From Oscillospiraceae bacterium (GTDB taxonomy: Bacteria; Bacillota_A; Clostridia; Oscillospirales; Oscillospiraceae): a stretch of 9,776 nt of DNA. The stretch covers positions 1-9,776 of the forward strand of contig CADBKB010000051.1 in assembly GCA_902795095.1 (NCBI GenBank). Reading direction: 5' to 3'. Below the pieces are notes generated by a model. It saw only the letters and a program-made list of their open reading frames with translations, did not search any database and was not told where the DNA came from. Positions 1 through 6,439 of this stretch are shown here, piece after piece; positions within the stretch are counted from its first letter, which is position 1; each line of letters opens with the position of its first letter. Position numbers and translations under genes: made by a program.

Positions 1-361
1 AGTCCATGGGGGCAAAGACGCAGATCTCTCCCTCCACATCCAGGGTCAGCCGGTAGCCCCGGGGCAGCATTTCCTTGACGATGGCGTCCGCCACATCCCG
101 GTCCACGCCCCGCTTCAGAATGGGCTGGAAATTGCGGTCGACGATGTTCGCGCCGCTGCTGGTGATGAAGAAATCCGGCTCCACAAAGCCCGTGATGAAG
201 GGCGTGAGTCCGCCCACCTGCCGGCCGGTGCACAGGCCGAACAGATGGCCCGCCGCCTGGTATTCCCGGATCTTCTCCACATTTTCCGGCGGCAGCTTCA
301 CGTCCGCCTTGTAGAAATATAAGGTGCCGTCAAAATCGCTGGCAAAGACTTTTTTCTTCAT
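1..361 (-). CDS. HAD-superfamily Cof-type hydrolase (N-terminal part, cut by window edge)
   Basis: The first 120 residues of a haloacid-dehalogenase-like phosphatase are present; the rest lies left of base 1. Residues 9-14 read DFDGTL, which is HAD motif I: D9 is the expected nucleophile and D11 the general acid/base. LCTGR at 43-47 supplies the motif II Thr (T45). The stretch that follows, an alpha/beta segment with a TSSGAN-like block, fits the Cof/YidA subfamily, whose members dephosphorylate sugar phosphates, nucleotides or cofactors in the cytoplasm. The ATG at 361 is preceded by GAGGG seven bases upstream, and that RBS overlaps the TGA of the GH32 gene; the gap between the two genes is 10 bases, so it is the last visible gene of the satD operon. 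The substrate cannot be told from the sequence. A sugar phosphate would suit the neighbour, but this is inference. Confidence 0.88.
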   Translation of the reverse strand, partial: MKKKVFASDFDGTLYFYKADVKLPPENVEKIREYQAAGHLFGLCTGRQVGGLTPFITGFVEPDFFITSSGANIVDRNFQPILKRGVDRDVADAIVKEMLPRGYRLTLDVEGEICVFAPMD

Positions 362-371
362 ATCGTTTCCC

Positions 372-1829
372 TCAAATCACAAATTGATCGGTGACGGACG
401 GGTTCATCGGCCAGATGCGCAGTCTGGCCCCGTCGGTTACGACATAGCCGGTCTCACCCTCGGTGGGATAGCAATGGGTCGTGAAGGTGGCCTCGCCGTC
501 GTTCAGGAAATACTCGCAGGAGGAGCGGTCGATGAAAACGCGCATGGTTTGCAGTTCCTTCTCCAGGGGCAGCTCCAGCACCGCGCCTACGTTCTCATTG
601 AAGCGCTTGTCCATGCCCCGCTTGTCGAAGGTGCAGATCTTCGCGGCGGCGTCATAGTGCATGGTGAGCCCGCCGGAGCCGTCGGCCTTTGTGAACAGGT
701 TGAGGTCAAAGTCCCCTGCCGGGACCTTGATTTCCAGCTCGCAGGCCTTCGGAAGCTGACCGTCGGGGACGATCTCCGCCCCGCGCAGGGTCTCGATGCC
801 CGTGATCGGCGTCTGGATCAGCCGTCCGTCGCGGACACGCAGCTCCCTGGGCAGGGTCATGCTGCCCTCCCAGTCCTCCTCCTCGGTGGGATAGTGGTTG
901 TCCGGCAGACCGATCCAGGCGATGAGGATGGCCTTGTCCGGATCGCCCACATTGGCCGCGCCCTGGGCGGCGTAGAAATCGAAGCCGAAATCCAGGAAGC
1001 GATAGGGGCCTTCGGGGGTGAAGGTCAAAGTATCGTAGTCCATTTTGCCGATGAGATACACGTTGTGGTTGGTGCTCTCGGCACGGCCCGGCAGCTTGGT
1101 GTACTGGGGTGAGAAGATCAGCACGTCCTTCCCGCTGATGTTCACGATATAGGGGCACTCCCACATGCCGCCGAAGCGCTCATAGCCCGGCACCTTGAGC
1201 TCGCCGGCAAAACGCCAGCCGGACAGGGGCTGCGCGGATTCATAGATCAGCACACATCCGCGGCCGTCGGCGGTCTGCGCGCCGATGAAGATGTAATACT
1301 TCTGCTTTTCCCCGTTCCATACCACCTTGGGATCGCGCTGGTGCTCGGAGTAGTCGTCCCGCGGTCCGAACAGAGGCGCATCCAGCTTTTCGAGCTTGCC
1401 GTCGGCGTTCAGGAATGCGGCGCAGGTATAGGGGGTGCGTACCCAGTTCTCGTCCCGGTGGTTTCCGGTATAGTAGAATACCAACTGATCGCCCACGGAG
1501 ATCCCACTGCCGGAGTGGTTGCCGCGGTTATCGTAGTCGCGGTCGGGGCGCAGGCCGATGCCGGCGTTTTCCCAGTGGATCAGATCGGGGCTGGTCACAT
1601 GATACCAGTATTTCAGCCCGTGGACGGCTCCCCAGGGGCACCATTGGTAGCACAGGTGCCAGATCCCCTGATGCAGGGCAAAGCCGTTGGGGTCGCTGGA
1701 CAGGCCTGTGACAGGCTGCACGTGATAGGTCTGCCGGTAGACAGATTTTTGAATCGATTCATAGAGCGCCCGGATCTCCTCGGGGCTTTGGAGCACGCGG
1801 TAGCGCTCCTCGCGGGTCCATTGCTTCAT
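372..1829 (-). CDS. GH32 sucrose-6-phosphate hydrolase / beta-fructofuranosidase
   Basis: A 485-residue glycoside hydrolase family 32 enzyme that cleaves terminal beta-fructosyl bonds, most likely sucrose-6-phosphate to glucose-6-phosphate and fructose (ScrB/SacA type), though sucrose or fructo-oligosaccharides are possible. SDPNG at 45-49 holds the nucleophile D46, HSGSG (105-109) matches the family SGSA box, RDP (165-167) is the transition-state-stabilising motif, and ECP at 224-226 carries the acid/base E224. The C-terminal beta-sandwich ends with the usual IDRSSCEYFLNDGE signature. No signal peptide is visible, so it should be cytoplasmic. The open frame extends to 1946, but those 39 residues overlap the previous gene and look non-coding. 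The ATG at 1829 has GGAGG eight bases upstream and gives the normal family length. The residue before DPNG is Ser where Asn is usual. It starts 19 bases after the DUF3307 gene; no sucrose transporter is visible in the window. Confidence 0.95.
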   Translation of the reverse strand: MKQWTREERYRVLQSPEEIRALYESIQKSVYRQTYHVQPVTGLSSDPNGFALHQGIWHLCYQWCPWGAVHGLKYWYHVTSPDLIHWENAGIGLRPDRDYDNRGNHSGSGISVGDQLVFYYTGNHRDENWVRTPYTCAAFLNADGKLEKLDAPLFGPRDDYSEHQRDPKVVWNGEKQKYYIFIGAQTADGRGCVLIYESAQPLSGWRFAGELKVPGYERFGGMWECPYIVNISGKDVLIFSPQYTKLPGRAESTNHNVYLIGKMDYDTLTFTPEGPYRFLDFGFDFYAAQGAANVGDPDKAILIAWIGLPDNHYPTEEEDWEGSMTLPRELRVRDGRLIQTPITGIETLRGAEIVPDGQLPKACELEIKVPAGDFDLNLFTKADGSGGLTMHYDAAAKICTFDKRGMDKRFNENVGAVLELPLEKELQTMRVFIDRSSCEYFLNDGEATFTTHCYPTEGETGYVVTDGARLRIWPMNPSVTDQFVI

Positions 1830-1837
1830 ATTGGTGA

Positions 1838-1842
1838 CCTCC
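1838..1842 (-). promoter_or_regulatory. Ribosome binding site fixing the GH32 start
   Basis: GGAGG on the minus strand lies eight bases before the ATG at 1829. It sits in the 19-base gap after the DUF3307 stop codon and favours 1829 over the more distal start at 1946 allowed by the open frame. Confidence 0.8.
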
Positions 1843-1848
1843 AAATCA

Positions 1849-2565
1849 TTATCTGAGCTTCCAAAGTACAAGGGCCGTAAAGATTGCGAAGGCGGTGCTG
1901 GCCAGGGTGCCGACGAGATATCGCTCGGCAAAGCCCTTGGCCTCAAATTGCTTGAATCGGGCGATGCTCTTGGCCGTCAGCACAAAACCGATGGCAGAGG
2001 TCTGACCCGTGAGCATAAGGATCACGATGACAAATCGCTCCAGCTTGCCGATGATGCGTCCGGCCCGGGGCTCGTCGGCAAATGCCATGCGCTCGGCCCC
2101 GGTGCTGAGCTCATCGAAGAGCTTGCGCACCAGCACGCATGCGGGATCCCAGTTGACGGTGAGGATCAGCGTGACTGCCAGGAAGTTGTTCGCCCGCAGG
2201 ATCGTCCGTGCCTTCAGCATCAGCCACGACGGAACCTGTTCCAGATAGAAGAATTTCCATACCAGCACGATGATCGAGATATGGATCGCCTGGTCGATCA
2301 GCAGCAGCCAGATGGAATCCCACTTCCGCGCGACCAGACTCTTGCATTCATCGATCACGAGATGGGATACCGCGAAGACCAGCGCCGGCAGCAGCGCATA
2401 AAGCGGCGCCACACCGGCAAAGCACGCCAGAGCCATGACGCCGGCGTAGATGGCGCTGTGCAGCAGCAAAGGCCTCTGACTGCGCTTCTTCTCCTCAGCC
2501 ATATCGGCGCTCTGGAATGAAAAATCCGCCAAAAAATGTGCGATAAGCAGCAGCTTCAGTATCAT
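1849..2565 (-). CDS. DUF3307-family multi-pass membrane protein
   Basis: A 238-residue integral membrane protein of the DUF3307 family, function unknown. Hydrophobic segments lie near residues 3-19, 33-52, 55-75, 84-104, 125-141, 172-194 and 213-235. Within or next to the first four helices are spaced His/Asp residues: H10xxxD14, H36, H68xxxD72 and D91xxxH95, with K75 just after the third. This matches the family hallmark as I remember it and is reminiscent of a membrane metal-binding or hydrolase site, which is unproven. The C-terminal part contains an AKSIARF block (about 192-198) and an AERYLVGTLAS block (about 208-218), seen in the longer Firmicutes members. The start ATG overlaps the satD stop as ATGA, and its AGGAGG lies inside the last satD codons, so translation of the two is coupled. 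The pairing of satD with a DUF3307 gene is, to my recollection, recurrent, suggesting they act together. Confidence 0.88.
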   Translation of the reverse strand: MILKLLLIAHFLADFSFQSADMAEEKKRSQRPLLLHSAIYAGVMALACFAGVAPLYALLPALVFAVSHLVIDECKSLVARKWDSIWLLLIDQAIHISIIVLVWKFFYLEQVPSWLMLKARTILRANNFLAVTLILTVNWDPACVLVRKLFDELSTGAERMAFADEPRAGRIIGKLERFVIVILMLTGQTSAIGFVLTAKSIARFKQFEAKGFAERYLVGTLASTAFAIFTALVLWKLR

Positions 2566-3398
2566 TTCTCTTCCTCCTGCCTGAGCAGCCGCAGGGCCAC
2601 GATGGCCGCGTTGCGGGCGCTGTAAATATTTGCGGTTTTCAGGGTCCTTGCAACGCTTTGCAGCGCGATCCCCGTGCTGTCCGCCACGGCGGTGGGAACG
2701 CCTCGGGTTTTTCCGCCGCCGACGCGCAGCGCATCATCCGCCGCAAGCGCGTTCACCGGAGCTATGACCTGGGGCGTATGGGTGAAGCGCACCGTGCGGC
2801 GCTCCCGTTCGGAATAAAACCCGTACTGTGTTTTCTTCTCCATCAATGCCGCCAGCTCCGGCAGCACCGTCAGATCCATCGCCTCCGGAACGGTGATGGG
2901 ATAGGTCAGCTCCGCGGTGAGCGCCAGATCATTCTGCATGGCCGTATGTGCGCGGGTCAGCACGGTCTCCGTCTCGATGGCAAAATTGATGACGGGATCC
3001 CTCTCCGATTCCGAGCAGAACAGCGCCGCGCAGTCGTTTTTCTCCGCGGCGGTAATGGCGGCGCGGGCCAGATGATAGGCCTTCCCATCCTGGGCGGTGG
3101 TTCCTGCGCCCGGCAGGCGGATCTCCCATGCGCCCAGCCCGAGCCCGGCGCGGATCTGCGCAGGCCACAGCAGCATGCGAAACAAACGCACGCACAGGTA
3201 GGCCGCCGGCGCGAATCGGAACAGGCCCTGCAGCTCATCGCCGGCGCTGAACTCGATGGCGCAGGCCAGCGATGGCGCGAACAGTCGGTTCATTGCGCCG
3301 CACACTGCGGTGATGTGGCTCTGGATCCCGCTGCGATCGGCCATGGAATAGCCTTTTGAGCTCTTGAGATCCACCATCCACGCGGTATACTGCTCCAT
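2562..3398 (-). CDS. SatD-family protein with cyclase-like N-terminal domain and C-terminal HTH
   Basis: A 278-residue soluble protein of the SatD family, named for a gene of the Streptococcus mutans acid-tolerance (sat) operon; its biochemical role is not established. Residues 5-14 (core MVDLKSS) resemble the metal-binding strand of palm-fold cyclases, SAGDELQGL (51-59) the second metal strand, IRAGLGLG (82-89) the central beta strand, and DGKAYHLARAA (104-114) the helix holding the catalytic Asn/Arg pair. D10 and D54 are 44 residues apart; R112 fits the Arg, while the Asn is Tyr (Y108). The C-terminal 45 residues, with a VADSTGIALQSVARTLK core, look like a helix-turn-helix. The ATG at 3398 has AAAGGGGTGA seven bases upstream and a near-consensus promoter just beyond. 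It is the first gene of an operon with DUF3307, GH32 and HAD genes. The family call is firm; enzymatic activity and DNA binding are inference. Confidence 0.85.
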   Translation of the reverse strand: MEQYTAWMVDLKSSKGYSMADRSGIQSHITAVCGAMNRLFAPSLACAIEFSAGDELQGLFRFAPAAYLCVRLFRMLLWPAQIRAGLGLGAWEIRLPGAGTTAQDGKAYHLARAAITAAEKNDCAALFCSESERDPVINFAIETETVLTRAHTAMQNDLALTAELTYPITVPEAMDLTVLPELAALMEKKTQYGFYSERERRTVRFTHTPQVIAPVNALAADDALRVGGGKTRGVPTAVADSTGIALQSVARTLKTANIYSARNAAIVALRLLRQEEEK

Positions 3399-3418
3399 AA
3401 TATCACCCCTTTGAAAGT

Positions 3419-3447
3419 ATGATAATACAGAGAAGAACGAAAGTCAA
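3419..3447 (-). promoter_or_regulatory. Sigma-A-type promoter of the satD operon
   Basis: On the minus strand TTGACT (3447-3442) and TATCAT (3424-3419) are separated by exactly 17 bases. Each hexamer differs from consensus at one position. Upstream of the -35 lies a run of almost pure A/T (about 3449-3515), like an UP element, which stands out in this GC-rich genome. The predicted start of transcription would be about 10-15 bases before the RBS, leaving a very short leader. Confidence 0.82.
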
Positions 3448-3478
3448 CATTATTTTGTTGATTTCTTTAATATCAACA
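3443..3478 (-). promoter_or_regulatory. Candidate operator: three alternating TGTTGA/TCAACA half-sites
   Basis: On the plus strand TCAACA (3444-3449), TGTTGAT (3456-3462) and ATCAACA (3472-3478) form two perfect inverted repeats that share the middle element, with loops of 6 and 9 bases. The first half-site overlaps the -35 hexamer, so a bound protein could block or help RNA polymerase. The HTH-bearing first gene product is an obvious candidate for autoregulation. The AT-richness of the tract lowers confidence. Confidence 0.4.
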
Positions 3479-3563
3479 TATTTTAATATATTTTTATATT
3501 CTAAATATGATTTTATGTAGTTTTCGGCGCGTCTTGTCCGCCTCCGTCGAGCGCGGCGGGTGC

Positions 3564-3615
3564 AAAAAACCCGCACAGGCGCGAGCAACAAGCGGTTGGG
3601 GCTCTGTGCGGGTTT
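3564..3615 (-). terminator. Rho-independent terminator of the phosphohexomutase gene
   Basis: A perfect 12-base-pair stem (3567-3578 with 3604-3615, AAACCCGCACAG paired with CTGTGCGGGTTT) is followed on the minus strand by a run of six T (3569-3564, partly shared with the stem). The 25-base loop can fold a small inner helix. It begins 11 bases after the mutase stop codon and separates that gene from the satD operon. Confidence 0.88.
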
Positions 3616-3626
3616 CGATCAAAAAA

Positions 3627-5336
3627 TCAGTCGGCGGGGACGAAACGCTTCATTTCCTCGGCGAGCTCGACCAGAAGGGCCTCCGCCTGCGCACGGGTCG
3701 GCGCAACGGCGGTGAAATAGAACTTCACCTTGGGCTCCGTGCCGGAGGGACGCACGATCACACGGCCCGCGCTGCCGAAGCGCAGCTCCACCACATTGGA
3801 GGTGGGCAGGCCCAGAGGCTCGACGCCGCCGGGGATGGACCGGACCGTACCGGCCTGGTAGTCCAGAACCTGATCCACGGGGAATCCGGCCAGGCTTTCC
3901 GGCGCGTTTGCCCGCAGGTTCTGCATCAGCGCGGCGGCCTTTTCCATGGCGTCCACACCCTTGAGCTCCACGGACTGCACCTTGGCCAGGGTATAGCCGA
4001 ACTCGCCGTAGATCGCATCCATGGCCGCGGCCAGATCCTTGCCCTGCCGCTTATACCACGCAGCCATCTCGCAGGTCAGCATGGCCGCCACAACGGCGTC
4101 CTTATCCCGGGCATACGTACCCTTCAGATAGCCGCAGCTCTCCTCGAAGCCGAAAACAAAGCGATCCTGTCTTCCCTGCTGCTCCTCCTTGAGGATCTCG
4201 CCGCCGATCCACTTGAAGCCGGTAAGAACGGTGCGCATCGCGACGCCGTACTTCTCGCAGATGCGGTCGGCCAGAGCGGAGGTGACGATGCTGCGCACGG
4301 CGAAGGCGCCCTCGGGCAGATCGCCCCGCTCGCAGCGGGTGCGCAGGACATAGTCCAGCAGCAGGCAGCCCAGCTCATTGCCCGTCAGCTTGCGGAAGCC
4401 GCCCTCTACGGGCACCGCCACGGCGATGCGGTCGCAGTCGGGATCGGTGCCGAGGATCAGGTCGCAGGGTACCTCCGACGCCAGCTTATAGCTCTCGCGC
4501 AGAGCTTCGTCGGTCTCCGGGTTGGGATATTCGCAGGTCTTGAAATCGCCGTCGGGATTCTCCTGGCAGGCGACCACAGCGGCCTCAACGCCGATGCGGC
4601 GCAGGATCTCGCGCACGGGCTTGTTGCCGGTGCCGCACAGGGGCGTATAGACAACCTTCAGCCCCGCTGCGGGGACCTCGTCAAGGCGCAGGCCTTCGGC
4701 CAGAACAACACGATAATAGTCCTCCCAGACGCTCTGGGGAAGCAGTCGTACATCGCCGGAAGCAAGCAGTTCATCAAAGGTGCTGGCCGGCTCGGACAGG
4801 GCGGGAACAGACTGGATCTTTCCCATGACCACCTTGGCAGGCTCGTCGGTCATCTGGCAACCGTCAGGGCCGTAGCACTTGACGCCGTTGTATTCGCCGG
4901 AGTTGTGGGAGGCCGAGATCACAATGCCGCAGCCGCAGTTCATGCTGCGCACGGCGAAGGAGAGCATCGGCGTCGGCGCGAGCTCATGATAGATCCAGGT
5001 TTCGATGCCGTTTTCGGCAAAGGCGCAGGCGCAGACCTCGGTGAACAGGCGGGAATTATGCCGCGAATCGTAGCCAATGGCACAGCGCTGGGGCAGATCC
5101 GTGCCCTTGAGCCAGGCCGCCATGCCCAGGGCGGCGCGGCGCACGGTATAGATGTTCAGACGGTTCGGGCCGGGGCCCATAACGCCGCGCAGACCGGCGG
5201 TGCCGAATTGCAGCTCGCCGCCGAAGGCGCCGCGGATGGCCTGTGCATCCCCGGCCATGGCGTCCATCTGTTCTTTCAGTCCGGCGGGCATGGTGGGGAA
5301 CGACCGCCACTGCTCAAATACTTGCATTTCGCTCAT
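3627..5336 (-). CDS. Phospho-sugar mutase (phosphoglucomutase/phosphomannomutase, PgcA-like)
   Basis: A 569-residue alpha-D-phosphohexomutase that interconverts hexose 1- and 6-phosphates, chiefly glucose-1-phosphate and glucose-6-phosphate, feeding UDP-glucose, glycogen and envelope synthesis. All four family signatures are present: FGTAGLRG (44-51) at the N-terminus, the phosphoserine loop SASHN (S143), the metal loop GTDPDCDR (296-303, with D298, D300 and D302), the sugar-specificity loop GFEES (about 396-400), and the phosphate-binding RPSGTEP (529-535). The length and the GFEES form match the long Firmicutes PgcA type rather than the roughly 450-residue GlmM. The ATG at 5336 follows GGAGG at seven bases. 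It is monocistronic, lying between two terminators. The 57 bases between the upstream T-run and the ATG contain a CATAAT that could serve as a -10, but no convincing -35. It would handle glucose-6-phosphate made by the GH32 enzyme, though from a separate transcript. Confidence 0.95.
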   Translation of the reverse strand: MSEMQVFEQWRSFPTMPAGLKEQMDAMAGDAQAIRGAFGGELQFGTAGLRGVMGPGPNRLNIYTVRRAALGMAAWLKGTDLPQRCAIGYDSRHNSRLFTEVCACAFAENGIETWIYHELAPTPMLSFAVRSMNCGCGIVISASHNSGEYNGVKCYGPDGCQMTDEPAKVVMGKIQSVPALSEPASTFDELLASGDVRLLPQSVWEDYYRVVLAEGLRLDEVPAAGLKVVYTPLCGTGNKPVREILRRIGVEAAVVACQENPDGDFKTCEYPNPETDEALRESYKLASEVPCDLILGTDPDCDRIAVAVPVEGGFRKLTGNELGCLLLDYVLRTRCERGDLPEGAFAVRSIVTSALADRICEKYGVAMRTVLTGFKWIGGEILKEEQQGRQDRFVFGFEESCGYLKGTYARDKDAVVAAMLTCEMAAWYKRQGKDLAAAMDAIYGEFGYTLAKVQSVELKGVDAMEKAAALMQNLRANAPESLAGFPVDQVLDYQAGTVRSIPGGVEPLGLPTSNVVELRFGSAGRVIVRPSGTEPKVKFYFTAVAPTRAQAEALLVELAEEMKRFVPAD

Positions 5337-5393
5337 GTTATTTCCTCCAATAATTATGTTTCAGCTCTGCTTCCGCATCGCTGTGCGCATGCG

Positions 5394-5425
5394 AAAAAAA
5401 CAGGCCAATCTGAGAATTGACCTGT
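5394..5425 (-). terminator. Rho-independent terminator of the uvrC-rsmD-coaD operon
   Basis: A ten-base-pair stem with one G-U pair (ACAGGTCAAT at 5425-5416 with ATTGGCCTGT at 5409-5400), a six-base loop and seven T on the minus strand (5400-5394). It starts 13 bases after the stop of the coiled-coil gene. Confidence 0.9.
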
Positions 5426-5438
5426 CTATTCGATTCAA

Positions 5439-5939
5439 TCAGATATCCTCAATGATGGGAGAAGCCGCTTTGGGCTGGGGGTTCGTCAGACCGCGGAACT
5501 TCACTCTGGAATCACGGATTTCGCCGAGGGCGCTGCTGATGGCTTCCTCAGTACGGCGCAGCGCGTCGTCAACATAGGCATTGGTAACCTGCTTAAGCTC
5601 GCGGACCTTGGCATGGGTGGTGCGCATGAGCTCATCGGACTGCTGCTGGGCCAGCTTATATACTTCCTCCTGGGCAGCCAGCTTCTGGGCCTCCTGCTGA
5701 GCCTGCTTGCGGATATTCTCCGCCTCACGGCGGGCATTGGTGATGACCTCGCTGCGGGAATCAACGATGGTCTTCGCCTGCTTCAGCTCGCCGGGCAGGG
5801 CGTTGCTGATCTCGTCGAGCAGATCGAGCACCTTCTCGCGCTCAATGATGCACTTCTCCGAGGACAGAGGCACCGCTCTGGCGTCCTGGATGGTTTCGTA
5901 CAATACGCTGATCAGATCCTCAATTCCGTTGTTATTCAT
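5439..5939 (-). CDS. Coiled-coil DivIVA/SepIVA-like protein
   Basis: A 166-residue, highly charged, mostly helical protein with no membrane segment. An N-terminal block, about residues 5-65 with ARAVPLSS (20-27) and LLDEISNALPGEL (40-52), precedes an Ala/Gln/Glu-rich coiled coil at about 64-120 and a C-terminal block beginning TNAYVDD (119-125). Such genes next to coaD are often labelled ATPase or ATP synthase subunit B/H-like in Clostridia purely because of the coiled coil; I see no nucleotide-binding motif. The N- and C-terminal blocks resemble, from memory, the mycobacterial division factor SepIVA (Rv2927c), but the coil is shorter. A role as a scaffold in cell division or envelope growth is inferred. 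The start overlaps the end of coaD by 8 bases and its AGGAGG lies inside coaD, so the two are translationally coupled. It is last in its operon. Confidence 0.82.
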   Translation of the reverse strand: MNNNGIEDLISVLYETIQDARAVPLSSEKCIIEREKVLDLLDEISNALPGELKQAKTIVDSRSEVITNARREAENIRKQAQQEAQKLAAQEEVYKLAQQQSDELMRTTHAKVRELKQVTNAYVDDALRRTEEAISSALGEIRDSRVKFRGLTNPQPKAASPIIEDI

Positions 5940-6432
5940 ATCCTTTTCCTCCTATCAGGTGGTTTTTCTCTCTGACTTCCGGAATGATCTGCTCCGGCAG
6001 AAAATCGCTCAGGTCTACATCGTATCTTGAAAGCTCCCGGATCACCGAAGAGCTCATGAACATGTATTGATGCTCCGCAGTGAGGAACATGGTATCCAGT
6101 CCGGGATTCAGCTTGCGGTTGATCAAGGCCATCTGGAATTCGTTCTCAAAGTCGGTGGCGGCGCGCAGGCCCTTGATGATGACGCTGGAGCCTTTGCGCC
6201 GGGCATAGTCTGCCAGGAGCTCTGAGGAGGCGTCGATCTCCACATTGGTCAGATGCCGGGTGACCCGCCGCAGGAAATCCACCCGCTCCTCGCTGGTGAA
6301 GGTAGGCCGCTTGGCGGCGTTGACCATCACGCAGACGATCAGCTTATCAAAAATCTTGGAGGCGCGCTCGATGATGTTCAGGTGTCCCTTGGTCACAGGA
6401 TCGAAGCTGCCGGGATAAATGGCTATGGTCAT
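5932..6432 (-). CDS. coaD: Phosphopantetheine adenylyltransferase
   Basis: A 166-residue cytoplasmic enzyme that transfers AMP from ATP to 4'-phosphopantetheine, the penultimate step of coenzyme A synthesis. The nucleotidyltransferase signature YPGSFDPVTKGH (6-17) contains TxGH at 14-17, followed by the IKGLR pantetheine/ATP-binding segment (86-90) and the SSSVIR motif (127-132). Its length is typical of bacterial CoaD. The ATG at 6432 follows the rsmD stop by 7 bases, with GAGGG overlapping that stop at a rather short spacing of 4-5 bases. The rsmD-coaD order is widely conserved in Firmicutes and Actinobacteria. Confidence 0.97.
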   Translation of the reverse strand: MTIAIYPGSFDPVTKGHLNIIERASKIFDKLIVCVMVNAAKRPTFTSEERVDFLRRVTRHLTNVEIDASSELLADYARRKGSSVIIKGLRAATDFENEFQMALINRKLNPGLDTMFLTAEHQYMFMSSSVIRELSRYDVDLSDFLPEQIIPEVREKNHLIGGKGYE

Positions 6433-6439
6433 AGTACCC

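Noticed and set aside
324..1112. 262-codon plus-strand frame opposite the GH32 gene
   Set aside because: Shadow of GH32; no recognisable domain, and its composition is typical of reverse-strand translation.
1830..1946. 39-residue N-terminal extension of the GH32 protein
   Set aside because: It overlaps the DUF3307 gene, has no homology-like content, and the ATG at 1829 has a strong, well-spaced RBS.
3403..3591. 62-codon minus-strand frame upstream of satD
   Set aside because: It spans the AT-rich promoter and the terminator region, with no RBS and low-complexity sequence; non-coding.
5371..5395. Imperfect inverted repeat (TTCCGCATCGC / GCGCATGCGAA) upstream of the phosphohexomutase gene
   Set aside because: Pairing needs bulges and mismatches and lies next to a clear terminator; not strong enough to call an operator.
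3507..5420. 637-codon open frame on the plus strand opposite the phosphohexomutase gene
   Set aside because: It mirrors a well-supported gene; GC-rich codon use suppresses stops on the opposite strand. It matches no family, lacks a proper RBS and runs through two terminators.
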